Below, one piece after another: positions 36,801 to 48,997 of a DNA stretch of 64,000 nt (position 1 is the stretch's first letter; every line of letters begins with the position of its first letter). Source of the DNA: Adineta ricciae. Its lineage: Eukaryota; Rotifera; Eurotatoria; Adinetida; Adinetidae. The stretch spans positions 62,001 through 126,000 of the forward strand of contig CAJNOJ010000119.1 of assembly GCA_905250025.1 (NCBI GenBank), read 5' to 3'. The position numbers were made by a program, and so were the translations under genes. The notes beneath the pieces were generated by a model, which saw only the letters and a list, made by a program, of their open reading frames with translations, searched no databases and was not told the origin of the DNA.

Positions 36801-38996
36801 GCATATCTGAACACTAAAACTAAAAGGAAAAAATGAAAGAAGATTGTTGAAACTGAGACGGTAAGTAACTCACCAAACAACTGGTGTTCCATCGATCGAT
36901 TTACAATGGCGATCTTCAGTACTATAGCGAATCGCTTGTAGTTCTTTCATATTTTCAATTTGAACATTCACATTGACTAACGGATGAGACCTAGTGAAGA
37001 AATGCGATGAAATTTTGGAAGATGTAGTCATTTGTATGTGAACCTTAAATTATAAACCATATCCGCTTTCGGAACACCAATAATCAATGAAGGATATTCG
37101 ATCAATACGGTAGAATTGGACGATGTTGATAATGAAGATGAGAACGAAAGTGGAGAATTGAATGGAGATTGCGTAGATAATGAAAAACCAAAATCACTGA
37201 TATTGACTGTTTGCTTAGTATTCAATAATAATTGACTTGGAACAATTTTTTGTGTGAATTTCATTAGTTTATTTGTTCGAGAACCGAGATAGATATAGAC
37301 ACTTCCGGTATGAACATCATCTTTTTCACTTGGTGCTGAAATAGCCAGATCTAGAAATCATTGTTGACATTGAACTGTAAAATGTATTTCACTGTGCACT
37401 TACCATCGATTCCGTCTTTGTTTAGATCAGGTATACAAACAACAGCAAAACCAAAACGTGATTCGGCTGCTGGTCCCTGCAATATCTCGCGTCGTTCGTC
37501 GGAAAACTAAAATAAAGATAGATCAAGTTTGAAAATGAGAATTCACTCTTTACCCTTCCATTTAGTCCATAATAGATATAAACAGCACCGCCATACGAAG
37601 GTTTCTTTGAATAAAAAAACGGTGCACTAACAACAAGATCTGTATGTCCATCGCCATTTAAATCTCCAGCAGTCAATGTATGTCCGAAATAACTTCCAGT
37701 TTGTTCGCCAACTAACATTAATGGTACAGATCGATTATTATTCATATGAAAGATCGGTTGCAATGTGTCATAACCAAATGTATTCGATGAAACAAAACGT
37801 TTTGTAAAAAACCGAATCTCTCCTCGACCATTGGAAGCACGTGGTGCCGATGCGATAAAAATATATGATCGATCATTCGTGTCCCGACTTTTAGTTTTGA
37901 TAATTAATACCGAATAACCTGTGTTTCGAGAACGAGAACGAATTTGAAAGAGAATGCCGATTTTTGCCACTTACCAAGATAACTATAGGGTAGTGGGGTT
38001 GAGGAAGTCGATTTGAAAACGTATAATTGTCGAAGAAGTGTATCAGAATAATCAGCTTCAATACGACCAGACCATTGAAAAGCTCCAGGTTCACCAAATG
38101 CAATAATATCCGATCGCTGAAAAATGCAATTCATATTTATTTTCAATCAGAAACCCATTGAAAGACTTCGTACTCCTCCTCCAGCCGGCATATAAGCTAG
38201 ACTTAGACCACTTTGACAAAGAGCGCTTCCTTCATGCAGTAGTTCGGTTTCTGAGCTTTGTTCACAAAAATCATAGTAGGATATATCACGCTAAAATTAA
38301 GAAAACAAAATGAATTTCCGGAAGCATGCCTTTATCAAAGTCGTTTACACGATCTGCGGCAATTTTGAAACATCCACCACGACTATCATATCGATCTATA
38401 CTGATATTACGCATTAGACGATATCCGCATGCCTGTAGAAACGAAAAACAACAATAGTTTATTTAAGTTTGGATTCTTTTCTGTTTACGTACGACGAGTG
38501 AATCATTGGACGTCGCAATGACTGATGAACCAAGCCAAGCGTCATCGAGTACATTATGAAACGACGGCATTGATTGCGACAAATCATCTTAGGGAAAAAT
38601 TCAATGAAGAAAATTGACATTGAACATGTATAAGTTTACCTTCACTGAGTATGGCGCGACATTCATTAGTTCCATTACGACATTCGAAAATATTTCCAAA
38701 TAAACGACCTTTTGATACCGTATTGGTACTATTGTCTGTGATTGAAGTTGATCGTTGTCGAGTGAGTAGTGCTTGAGGTGCACCGACATAAAACCTTTGA
38801 AAAATCAATAAGATGAAAAGATGCCGTTTCAATCCGCTCACCACTGCTGTTTAGCTGACGATGATACAACAGCAAAACCAAACAGAGAACCTGATGGGCC
38901 TGTACGAAAATCAGGAGAAATTATATCGAGGTTGAACATTTTGATCACCGGTGTTTTGGAAAAGACGAGTAAAGTGAATAAAAATATGGCAAACAT
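33842..38996 (-). CDS. ITGA: integrin alpha subunit (no I domain)
   Basis: Matrix/cell adhesion receptor subunit. A signal peptide (MFAIFLFTLLVFSKTPVIK) is followed by FNLDIISPDFRTGPSGSLFGF, the canonical first strand. FG-GAP propeller repeats follow; calcium loops include DLNGDGHTDLVVSAP (near 37660) and DLNKDGIDD (near 37410). No inserted I domain is seen. The thigh/calf region occupies about 34630-37260. A membrane helix lies at about 34500-34570 (LWVPLVGAMAGLILLVFIVIVCCL). The juxtamembrane motif reads GFFQR instead of the usual GFFKR. The cytoplasmic tail is unusually long, about 110 residues, with a very acidic middle (DIDEDEEDDD) and end. About 18-20 exons with mostly 50-70 bp introns. 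The last intron (about 34263-34500) is longer. Which beta partner or ligand it uses cannot be inferred. Confidence 0.93.
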
Positions 38997-40953
38997 CTTT
39001 TAAAGCTTTTGAGCAAATGACCACAATTGATTATTCATTCACATATTCACTGTTGATTTGATTAAATACAATCGGACGAACGAGGCGAGAACAAAATCTG
39101 ACAAGCGAAGACGAAGACGATTGAATCATCAGTATACTACTGGCCTTGTATTCATCAATTACGATTGGTTAGATCAGATACAGTTTCTATCAAGAAAAAA
39201 AAAGATCTTCTTCTTATTATAGATGTCGCAGAAAAGTGATTGCTTGCGTCTGACGAGAAAAAAAAGAAAGAATAAGCACGATCGAAGACTGTAGCAGTAC
39301 AACACAATGAGTATATGTCATTTGTTAAGACATTAGAATTTCGAAGAAGAGAATTGGATTTCTTCTTTCTTTCTCTCTTACATAATAGGACAGTTCGAAA
39401 TTATTTTATGATTAGAAGAAAAGGAATATTAACTCTGCCTATGCATTAAATCTGCATAATGACGAAAAAAAGAAGAAGAAAGAACGTCTCTTGTAGAATA
39501 ACATTATCTGAACGATGAAACTATACGATCAATTCTTGTCATTGTAGCGCGAAGAAAATTTTTTCCGGCTATTATCATTTGTTTGGAACAACGTTATGCT
39601 AATTCTCTAGTTCATAATGGGATAGAAAAAACGAACAATTTTCCCTCAGGCATACATCCATTAAACAGAACTTTTGGCTCACTTGTATATTATATCATCT
39701 ACTTCATGAAAGATGTCTTATTCATTGAGAAATCAAGACAATATCGTTCGATGTGGCATTTTTTCAGGTCAAGATCAAAGATGACTATCAGAAGATGAAT
39801 GATGGTCGATGATCTAATACGAATCACTGTTCTCAATCAAAATATCATCATCTGTTCTTGTGATCGGATAATTCTCCGAAGAAAGATTTGTTATCGTTTT
39901 ATATCTAATAAACAAAAGGTCGAAGAAATATCGATTTTAGACAAGAAAATGTTCGTTTTTCGTTTGATACTCCATGCCACCTGGAACTATTTATAGAACA
40001 GAAGTCATTTAGAAACTAATTATTTTTCTCTTCATGTTTGAAAGTAAATGTTATTGTTTCCATACCCTTTACGTAAATGGCAATTCAATGCGTCTACTTG
40101 TTATAGAAATTTCATGGGAGAGGAATCAATGTGAATGACTTTCTGATCTTTGATGTTGATTTAATCAGATTTTCAAATTGATTTCTTTCATTTTCAAGTA
40201 TCTGTGTTTCATTCATCTGGAAATCTTTTCTTCAACGTTTTTTCAAATTATACCAAACACTTATCATGATTGTTGGAATTGATTTCTTTTTCGCACAATC
40301 TTAAATTTCCAATTCAAACTCGACGTTATAGTAACAAATTGTTGAATTACAAAAGATAACAATCAATCTCTGTTCTGTGTAGTTTCTACTAAGTTAAAAA
40401 GAAACCCTGGGGTTTCTAAGCAGTAAAGCAATCTTTTCTCGCTTCTTTTTCGAGGTGCCAATCAACAAAAAACATGTTTTTCTTTTCACATTTTTTTGTT
40501 TGCATTCATGAGAAGACATCGGAGTATCTTCGCGATTTGCATCTCGAATTTTCGTCAGGGCGAGAAACGAACACGTAGACAGTGATGGTGGCTAGCCGCA
40601 CGAGATAGGACACGTATGCATAAACCTATTGAATCAAGCAAGAAGAAAAGGCTATCTTGGATTGAATCGACGGGAAGAGGAAAAAAGATTAAAATACCAT
40701 CTTCAACATAAAAAAAGATATGAGAACCGAGGGAAAAAGGCAAATTGAAAAGATTTCGTTGCATCTACAGTTTATATTGGCATCACGGAAGAAAAATGAG
40801 ATAAGCGAGATAAAAAAGCAGCATACAAAAAGCGGCACTTCGACTTACTTTGCACTACAGACAGACCTTCTATCATTTTCGTATACTCGAAGATCATACG
40901 AACACTTTCTTTTCATACGTATAGTCTTACGGACATTCTTGTCTATTTTTAGA
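38997..40953. other. gene-free region between divergent integrin and Ig-protein genes
   Basis: About 2 kb upstream of both flanking genes. I see no coding sequence. The 71- and 65-residue frames at 39583-39996 and the 40555-40764 minus frame have no recognisable content. It presumably holds both promoters. Confidence 0.5.
40936..40952 (+). promoter_or_regulatory. pyrimidine-AG acceptor 1 nt before ATG
   Basis: TTCTTGTCTATTTTTAG ends one base before the ATG at 40954. It is consistent with trans-splicing or a 5' UTR intron. Confidence 0.5.
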
Positions 40954-42081
40954 ATGAAATTTACTGCAGTGTGTATTGCTTTATTGGCGACTGTCTATGT
41001 AGTCAGTTCTCGAGTAATCAGTGAAACTGATTTAATTCAAAGATTAGCCAAGCGTCAAGCTTACAATGGTAAGAAGTCGAGGAATTGGCCTATTTAACGA
41101 AAATACACATTTACGTATTCAGATCCAAATTGTAATCCTCGAGCATGCGCTGTGCCTAACTGCGGAAGAGATTATGTTGCAGTAACTCTTCCAGGTGAAT
41201 GTTGTGAACGTTGTGTGCCATGGGAATACGCTCAAAGTACTGGGCTCGCACCCAACCGAGGTCCGCAAGCAATACAAGGACAAAATAGTTTCCAAGCTCA
41301 ATATGATCCGTATAGTCAACAAGGTGGCGTTAGTGTTTACATTTATGGACCTGATGAGGGTGCTCGTGTATCAAATGGACAAAGTATTTATTTTGACTGT
41401 GAAGTCATTGCTCCATATAATCAGAATGTTCAACCACGTTGGTCGCGAGCTGGTAACCAAGTAAATAGAAAATATTGCATAGAAAAGAGTTTTTATTTTG
41501 AAATTTCCATGTTTCGTTGTAGCCATTACCATATAAATCACAAAGCACAGCTCTTCCTGGAAATCGCAAACTTGTCCGTCTTACTATTCCTGATGCCACC
41601 CCCGCTGATGCTGGTCGATATGAGTGTAGTGCTGGCACAGGCAGTCCAAGAGATCAAGCTACCATTGACTTACAAGTTAGAATCGGCTCTTCTCACTTCT
41701 GTTTCACTTTCTTACTATATTTGACATCTTTAGGTAACCGAAGGCGGTTATTATCCTCGACCACAGCCACAACCTCAACCTCAACCACAATATCCAGGCT
41801 ATAATCCATATGATCAAAATCCTTATAATCAGCCAGACCGATATCCACCACAACCACAACCTCAACCTCAACCCCAGCCCCAACCGCAACCTCAGCCAGA
41901 TGGTGACAACGCAGGCGAAGAGGAAGGCGAAGGCGAAGGCGAAGGTGAAGGCGAAGGTGAAGAAGATGGAGAACCCGCGCCAGGAGAACAAAATGCAGGT
42001 AAACCAGATGCTGGCAAAACCCCCGAACCAGGTGCTTCTGATGATGGCGAATACCCAGAAGATTATACCGAAAATGAATAA
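40954..42081 (+). CDS. secreted Ig-domain protein with Cys-rich head and Pro-Gln/Gly-Glu tail
   Basis: A signal peptide (MKFTAVCIALLATVYVVSS) and a possible dibasic site (LAKRQAYN) are followed by a small Cys-rich module (CNPRACAVPNCGRDYVAVTLPGECCERC) resembling a half VWC domain. One Ig-like domain follows, with Cys in FDCEVIAPYNQNVQPRWSRAG and DAGRYECSAGTG, similar to perlecan-type Ig modules. The tail is a Pro-Gln repeat (PQPQPQPQ), then Gly-Glu repeats, then an acidic end (GEYPEDYTENE). Four exons; introns at about 41069-41123, 41461-41520 and 41677-41733. The tail exon frame is confirmed by the absence of stops down to TAA at 42079. It is likely extracellular matrix. I know no named orthologue. 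Confidence 0.8.
41759..41961 (+). repeat. tandem Pro-Gln (CCACAACCTCAA) and Gly-Glu (GGCGAA) coding repeats
   Basis: Degenerate 6- and 12-bp units encode Pro-Gln dipeptides (about 41759-41895) and then Gly-Glu dipeptides (about 41910-41961). The same DNA gives long artefactual frames on the other strand. Confidence 0.85.
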
Positions 42082-42617
42082 ACAATATACGAAGAGTATA
42101 GTCTTAAAAGCTGTTTACCAGTTTTCCGAACTCGCGTTCTAGCAATATTAGTATAGGTTCTTTTTTTTAAATTTCAAATCCGTTTTTCGTCTACTTTCTT
42201 GTCTAATGCGGATTTTCATATAATAAACATCCCGTTTGCATTACCTTTAGTTCTTATTTTTCAACTCAACGATTACTGAAGACCTATAAACAAAGGTATT
42301 CAAACCACATGCAATCAAACATAGATCGATGTTTTGTGTAACTGAATATTCGCAAGCAAACGATCGATCATATCGTGATCGACATCGATTCACCTAGTAA
42401 TTCAATTCGTGCACATCTTACTATCAGATGTTCGTCTAATATCAGTTTGAAATCGATAAGGGTACTATGATAACACTAGTTTTTCATTCAACAAGATTTG
42501 TAACCGCAATGTTCTTTTTTTAATCATCGTTTACAAAAAGAAAACGAACTCAAATCGCATATTTTCTGATGGAAATTTAGCTACGTTTTGGATTTGTCGT
42601 TGAGCCTGTAATGTTCA
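42082..42617. other. 3' flank of Ig-protein gene, otherwise empty
   Basis: An AATAAA at 42222-42227 probably serves the upstream gene. I see nothing else. Confidence 0.5.
42222..42227 (+). terminator. polyadenylation signal
   Basis: AATAAA lies 141 bases after the stop codon of the Ig-domain gene. Confidence 0.5.
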
Positions 42618-42792
42618 AGTGAGCGGCGTAGATAATGCCTGACATGTCCTGGTGCCGCCAGACCGCCAAGTTTTTTGAAAACCTTCCTGTAGCGGCGAGA
42701 ACTTCTTAGAAAGCCTCGGAGAAAGTTTTTAGCCTTCTAATTTTTCAGAAAACTTTCCCGGACCATTCATAAAATCTTGGCTACGCCACTAG
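42618..42792. mobile_element. possible MITE-like element
   Basis: A 175-bp patch richer in G+C than its surroundings. Its ends are short imperfect inverted repeats: AGCGGCGTAG near 42621 and CTACGCCACT at 42781-42790 (9 of 10 pairing). Internal AGAAAGTTTTT and AAAACTTTC words also pair. No transposase. A degenerate non-autonomous DNA element is the best guess. Confidence 0.4.
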
Positions 42793-44684
42793 ACGCAGCA
42801 GCTCAAATCGAAGTTTTTTGTAATCTATCGATATGGCTCAGTCGTACCATTTTCGTTTCAAATAGGAACAGCTCGAATAAAATAAAATGCAAACATATTT
42901 GAGACATGTAACCTATCAGATGTTTTGAGTACATCAACTACTCATAGACAGAGATTATATCGTAAAAAAACGATCGAACTATTTTTGCTCTTGCTTTTTA
43001 GAATATTAGTTAAAAACTTTGTTTATACTTGCAGTAACCCATGTGCCCTACTGCGATTAGGTTAATTTCATAATCTATTATCCATTCAGCGTTCTTTTTA
43101 TATCCAACAGAGAAAAAAGCGAATCGGAATTTGAAGAGATAAATCGTCGTTGAGAAAATAACTTCCGTCCACTTTATTTCAAGTCATTTTAATTAAATTT
43201 ATAAGTATTATTTTATTTGTTTAGCCACATCTTTTTCAATACATTCTCTATTGACCGACATAGACACAAACATTGCCTGATGTTCTTAAAAATTGCTGCC
43301 AACGATTTTTACACATATGAATAACAAAAAAGTCGCTTTGGAGTCTTTTGATTCATTGAATCTATTGAATAAAAACCGCAGTGATGACTCATCCGTCCGA
43401 TTTTCTCTCGTTATGGTAAGAGAAAAATTACTCATTTCGCACCGCTTGCTCCTAAATAAATGCCATCAGAAATGAATAATCAAATCGTTATTCATTTAAG
43501 GAACCGAAATGAGTAATTCATTCCAACTATAGGAGAGAAAGCTTTTTTCTAGTCATTTTCAAGCGTATTTATTGAATAAATCAAGCTAACCCATTGTGGA
43601 AGAATATATCGGGTACAAATATCTGTTTCTCCTTTTATCGCGTTGTTTTGCCATCAACAAAACCGTACGATAATATTTTTCTCGACTTCTTCGGTTATTA
43701 CAAATGTAAATTGTCAATGTACTTTTTTTTTTATAACGAAACACTTCACTGTACAATGACAGGTTCGTTTTTTTTCTATCGTCTAATCAACCAAATATCT
43801 ATATTTGGAGTTTGAAACGAATCGATTTTGTCCTTCGACAAGCAGAACACTATAGAAAATGATAGTTTGTAGATTGATGGTATGTATGCTTTTTATGCAC
43901 CATACATCAAGGAGGACAAATAGAAACAAGGGAAAGCGAATGATAGGGACTGCACTGATGACGAAAAAAAAATTCCATTAACATTACATGTATAATGAAA
44001 ACGAACATAGTGTTTCGTCATTCGATGGCGATATGCAGACATAGGTATACACGTCGAAAAAGAATGAGACAAGGTACGAATGTTGACCTCTAAGTTCACG
44101 AGAGATGACAACCCCACTTATTGACCAAAATTCGCGTCAAGAAGCAGACAAACATCGAGAGAGAGAAGAAGTCGAGACAACTAACACACATTTTACCGTC
44201 TACGTCGACTACTCAATGAACAAATGATGAACGGATGACCAAATTTAACATGATGATTAATAAAATAGTGCATTGAGTTACATAGAAGAAGAATAAAAGA
44301 GAACGACGAGGGAGAAAGAAAAAAAAATACACTAAAAGAACTGTAGACATACTGAAGGATAGCAAATGAAGAAATTGAAAGAGAAAAAGCATAAAAGGAG
44401 ACATAAGAGAAAAGTTTATGCGAATGCACAACACATCCCATAGTTCGTTTTTACATATACTGTTCGTCGTCGTCGTCATCATCATCATCAGCTATTTTAT
44501 GTCTGCCATTACTGTTCAAATAGAAAGAAAAGAAGAAAAGAAACGATGCAATTCGAACATTTTTGAGCAGCAAAGTTTTTCCGCGCGTCCCTTTCTCTCT
44601 CTCTCTCCCCTGTCCTTTTAAACACTTCTCATGCAATTTCAGATTTCAGATTTTGAATAAAATCAATAAGTTTATTCAATTAAC
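42793..44684. other. gene-free region
   Basis: 1.9 kb with no supported gene. It has low-complexity stretches: a GTC/ATC trinucleotide run at about 44466-44490 and CT-rich sequence at 44591-44611 just before the next gene's acceptor (CAATTTCAG ending at 44642). Frames at 43293-44636 are AT-rich and unsupported. Confidence 0.5.
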
Positions 44685-45838
44685 ATGGCCGCAATCTGGA
44701 AAACGATCTTAACCATCGTTTTATTATATGTTATAGGTAAGCGCTGTGATTTCTCACTGTTCAATGGATATCTTGACGAAAGCGAACGTCACTTTGATAA
44801 ACGAACGAGTTTCAAAACGATGAATACTTTATGAATAATTGAGGAATAACTGGTAAATGTAAATAGAAAAAGTCTCGTTTTGATTTCATGTAAGATTAGA
44901 AGATAAAATAATTGATAATCTTTACATTCAGAATGTGTCAGTCAATGACCTTCGTATGAGGTGAATAAGATGAAATTAAAGGTTAGCATCAAATGAGTTA
45001 AAACAGCAGACTTACGCTGACCTTTATTTGGTGTGATCAATGAGTTAGATCATAACGAAATTCCGTTTTAACAGGGTATGTTAAACTAAACCATTTGAAA
45101 AATATTTAAGTAAATAATATGCAAATGTTGAATGATCAATAACGTTCTTTCATTTTGTGTCCTTCTCGATTTTTAGTAATCGATGCCAATCGAGCTCGTC
45201 GTCGAAGACAATCGGGATTAAATCCGCAATCGGCTAATCCAAACGTTCCTCCAAATACAATAAATGCAGCAACAGATGCTCGCCAACAACCAATGCCACC
45301 GAATCCACAGATCTTAAATGCTCAAGGCCAACCACAACTTAATCAACAGCAACAACAACTTAGCCAGGGTGGTATTGGTATGCCACGAGATGTCAACGCA
45401 CCGCAAAATCAAGTCGGACGACAATATTATCCGTATCAAAACCAACAATATAATTACGGATCACAAGGTTCTGCCTACAATCCATATGGCAATTCAGGAG
45501 GTTATGGTAGCCAATACGGATCAAGTCAATGTAAGTGTAACAACGATTTTCGTTGATGATTGTCTAAAAAAATTGATTCTTTAGACGGACAGTATGGACA
45601 AGGTATGGGACAGTATGGTAGTTTCTATCAAAATCAATATCCAAGTTCGGGTAATTTCTATTCGGGCTCAGGTTATTCCGGTAGTAGTTATAATCGTCCG
45701 GGTTATCAATCGAATTACTATCCTTCATCGGGTAATTTTGGTAATTACTATTGGAATGCTGGCGAAAAGCAAATTGTTAATCGCTTTCTTGTTTTTCTTT
45801 GTTCGTTACTCGCTGTAACTATTTGTTTGATTGTTTAA
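44685..45838 (+). CDS. secreted Tyr/Gly/Gln-rich low-complexity protein
   Basis: Three exons. Exon 1 encodes a signal peptide (MAAIWKTILTIVLLYVI). A 438-bp intron (about 44738-45175) joins in phase to VIDANRARRRRQSG, which could be a furin-type cleavage site. The mature part is rich in Asn, Gln and Pro, then in Tyr, Gly and Ser (QYGQYGQGMGQYGSFYQNQY, YSGSGYSGSSYNRPGYQ). It ends in a hydrophobic stretch (FLVFLCSLLAVTICLIV) with nothing after it. That end pattern suggests a GPI-anchor signal or a tail membrane anchor. A second short intron lies at about 45530-45584. The composition resembles structural, adhesive or cuticle-type matrix proteins. No orthologue is recognised. A polyA signal lies at 45871. 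Confidence 0.75.
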
Positions 45839-47181
45839 GAAAAACAAAATCTTTAAAGACAACTAAGAACAATAAAACAAGTTAGAAGAGTGTCATTCAA
45901 TTATCCATCAGATCGAATGGTCATATTTTTCCGTTTTGTTCTAGTGTAAATATAACCATTCATGTTCGATTCCTCACTCTTTCTGATTGTATCTTCTCAC
46001 GTCTATTAAAAACTCATCCATTTTGCCTCACATAAACATTGCCATTGTTATTCAATTCTTTCTTTTTTTTTTTTTTTGTATACAAGTATCTTTTCTTTCT
46101 ATTCGAAATAAAACTCAATGAGTTAACTGAACAATCCAGCCGAATGAAACCTAGTCGAAACTCTTTCAATAAGTTGGTTCTTTCAACAAAAGTGCACGAT
46201 AAATTGGTTCGTCAATTTGTAATATTTTTGCAATCTCCAGGTAATATGCATATATCGAATGGCCTTTAGACATGCAGTAAAACATTTGATAAGACATACT
46301 TAGTGCTTTCTTTCACACGATCTCTTTAGAAGAAGAAAAAAAATTTATATCAACAAGAAAATAATTTTAAAGAAATCGATTTTTTATGATGTGTAACATT
46401 CTTTATAACACAAAACGTAACAATCGATAAAAATCATTGCATTAATAGATTTTTCTAAAACTTCTAAGTAACTATAAACTACGAAGAGAAGCCGAAGATT
46501 TAACAATCGAATAGGAAAATACAGATTTGATGTCAAGTTTCCAGTTGGAGAATGGAGAGCATGATAATCAATATAAAATCTCGCAACATAAACACCTTTA
46601 TTTCGTACACGAATCCATCCTTAGACTAGAATTTATTCATTTATAAATCGGGTCAGTGAAACTAGTTGTTGGAAGAACTGCTGTGAGAAATATGAAAATT
46701 ATTAGACAAGAATGTATCTTCATTAGGTGGTATGTGTCTATTTAAAGGTTCTTCTTTGTACTTATTTACACGGATTGTGACGTCTGCGGATTAAGATCAA
46801 CAAAGAAAAATCTTTCGATCTACCATTGAATATCATTGCGACCAACGGAGAAGAAAATACTTGTTGAACATTAAATTTATTCTATTTAATAAGAAAAATA
46901 TACGAACAGAAAGAAAGTGATACTAAAAGGAGAATATGAACAATCTGACACTAGATTTAATCAAAATTTACAGTTTATGATTTCAATTCATGCATGCAAG
47001 TTGTTGTTCAATATCTCTATAATAAAGAAATGTTAATCATACGTAGTTAGTGACATTTATTGAACAGAAAAGATTAAATCTTACCGAAATGTTACCAGAA
47101 GTTCATTACGTTTTTGAATTAATATATTCAAGATTTCATCATTTGAATAATCAACCTGTCCGTAATCTGCAACGATATTAT
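45839..47181. other. gene-free region between convergent genes
   Basis: 1.3 kb. AATAAA at 45871-45876 fits the upstream gene. No coding sequence is supported; the frame at 46039-46269 is low complexity. Confidence 0.5.
45871..45876 (+). terminator. polyadenylation signal
   Basis: AATAAA lies 33 bases after the stop codon of the Tyr/Gly-rich protein gene. Confidence 0.55.
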
Positions 47182-48997
47182 TCAAAAATTTGCTTTTTCT
47201 TCGATATCACCTAAATTACCTTGCTGAGATTCGTCGATGATCGCAATGCTGGTATTGTCTCGATATGGTTCATGATTATCAAGACCAGCTGGATGATGAT
47301 GATGATTATCATTCAACATAATTGAGGTCACTTGTGTTAGAGTACTATCTTGCGATGACTGAACAGTATTTGAAGGATAGATCATCGATTGTTGATGATG
47401 AGAACTGTCTTGGATAGTCGGATGGCCAGCGCTTACAACTGGACGAAAGGAATGATGATGATGATGATGATGACGACGGTGGTGATGTTTGACGGGCGAA
47501 GGTGATGATGATGATGTTCGTGTAAGTTCACATTTGGAAGGTAGAGATGGTGGAGGACGATGCCATACTGATGACTGGTGATTTTCATCTCGTGTAGGGC
47601 AAAGATCGATTTCATTCATCATGAAATTTGATGAAGAAAGAGGATGCTCAATAGTCGGAGATGTTTGAATACAAGCATCCTATTAAACGATGGAAATTGT
47701 TTCGGAAATGTATAATGAAGGTTCAAACATACTTGTAGTGTTTGAGTTGCTGCTTCTGAATACTGTCGAATCGGAATAGGGGTGGTAATACATTGTTTGA
47801 TAGGCTCTGAATCGGAAATAGTAATTGATGGTTGTTGTTGTTGTTGTGTTTCTCTCGGCTGTGGCGACAGTGGTTTCGTCACTGATAATATTGGTGGCGG
47901 AGGTGGTGTTGGAAGCGGTAGAACCACTGGAGGTATTTCGATAGGCACAGATGGTAGAATTGGACGTACAGGAGATAGATTAGCTCTATTTGCTATCTGA
48001 AAAATATAGAGATTAAGATATGGGTGCATGTCGAATATTTCATGGTTACCTTTGACGGAAAGGTTATGGGTTCGCCATTCTGTGCTTGCTCTAATCGTCT
48101 TCTCAATCGCCACTGATATAAGATGTCTTCATCACCGCCATCACTTTTAAATTCATATTTTGAATCAGCTAAAATCAAATATTTGAAATAAGCTATAGTA
48201 GTGGTAATAATAGATCGACTCTTTCCGTACTGATTCGTGTAAACAACGGTCGAGCTGGCTGTTCTCGAACAGGAGGTTGAAAAGTGCTGGTGGTGGTGGT
48301 TGTTGTAGTCATTGTTGTTGATGGCGTCGAACCAATCCCCACACTTGAAACATGACCAACATCAGATGAGTGCGCGCTCACGGTTTGATTAAGAAGTAAC
48401 GACGCTCGTTTACTCAAATCGTGATCAATGTCCGTCGAAGGAAAGACCTAAGAGAAGAAGTGTGCGTGAGAGAATGTCTTGATCATTAAAATAGAAAACT
48501 TTACTTCAATAAATTCAGGAATATTTGCTCGAGACCCATCATCCCGATCGGTGTCGGATCCATAAGTATTTTTCAGTTCATCTAGATTTTACATGATCAA
48601 TCACAAGATTTGATCAATATTATCTGAAAATTTTACCGTGTAGCCACCAGAAATCAGAATTAACTGATTCGCGCTCTGGCCGGGCTTGAGGTTCATCGTA
48701 ACGGAAACGGTCAACAAGTCTAAAATTAAAATCCATAAGTACATCGTTTGCTTCTGATGATTTTATAAACAAACTTTTTTAACGTCGCCGGATCATCTTT
48801 TGTTTTCTGCGCTGAAGTTTCAATGGCTTTCTTGGGTGAAGAATGAGATCTAAAATATACATTAACTTCGAATGTTACTGTTCAGTGAAAAAGTCGATTT
48901 CTTACACAGGTGGAACATGAGTTGGTTTTTTACTTGCTAACCGATTATTTGCCGGTGGTGTGATATACCGACGTGTAGTTCGATTAGCAATTTGCAT
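47182..48997 (-). CDS. uncharacterised disordered protein, Pro/His/Thr-rich
   Basis: Reconstructed from about eight short exons starting at 48997 (MQIANRTTRRYITPPANN). Conserved-looking islands sit in disordered sequence: LVDRFRYDEPQARPERES followed by DFWWLHG, and SKYEFKSDGGDEDILYQW followed by RLRRRLEQAQNG. Between and after them lie Thr-rich, Pro-rich (PLPTPPPPPIL) and His-rich (RRHHHHHHH) stretches. The Trp-containing islands look like short binding motifs. They faintly recall vertebrate PROSER3, but that is weak memory and I do not assign it. Exon joins used: 48228/48172 (RI/TDSKYEF) and AATQTLQ/DACIQTSP near 47700. The carboxy end is GDIEEKANF. It is divergent with G6PD, with 432 bp between starts. 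Confidence 0.55.

Noticed and set aside
39583..39996. Two adjacent plus-strand frames (71 and 65 codons)
   Set aside because: No recognisable content, no splice join, and they sit in an AT-rich intergenic gap.
41693..42085. Long minus-strand frames rich in Leu-Arg or Val-Glu
   Set aside because: Antisense shadows of the Pro-Gln and Gly-Glu coding repeats of the secreted Ig protein.
44466..44490. GTC/ATC trinucleotide run as a CRISPR-like or regulatory array
   Set aside because: A plain microsatellite with no spacers.
45950..45985. TTCGATTCC resembling a tRNA B-box
   Set aside because: No matching A-box or cloverleaf could be drawn around it.
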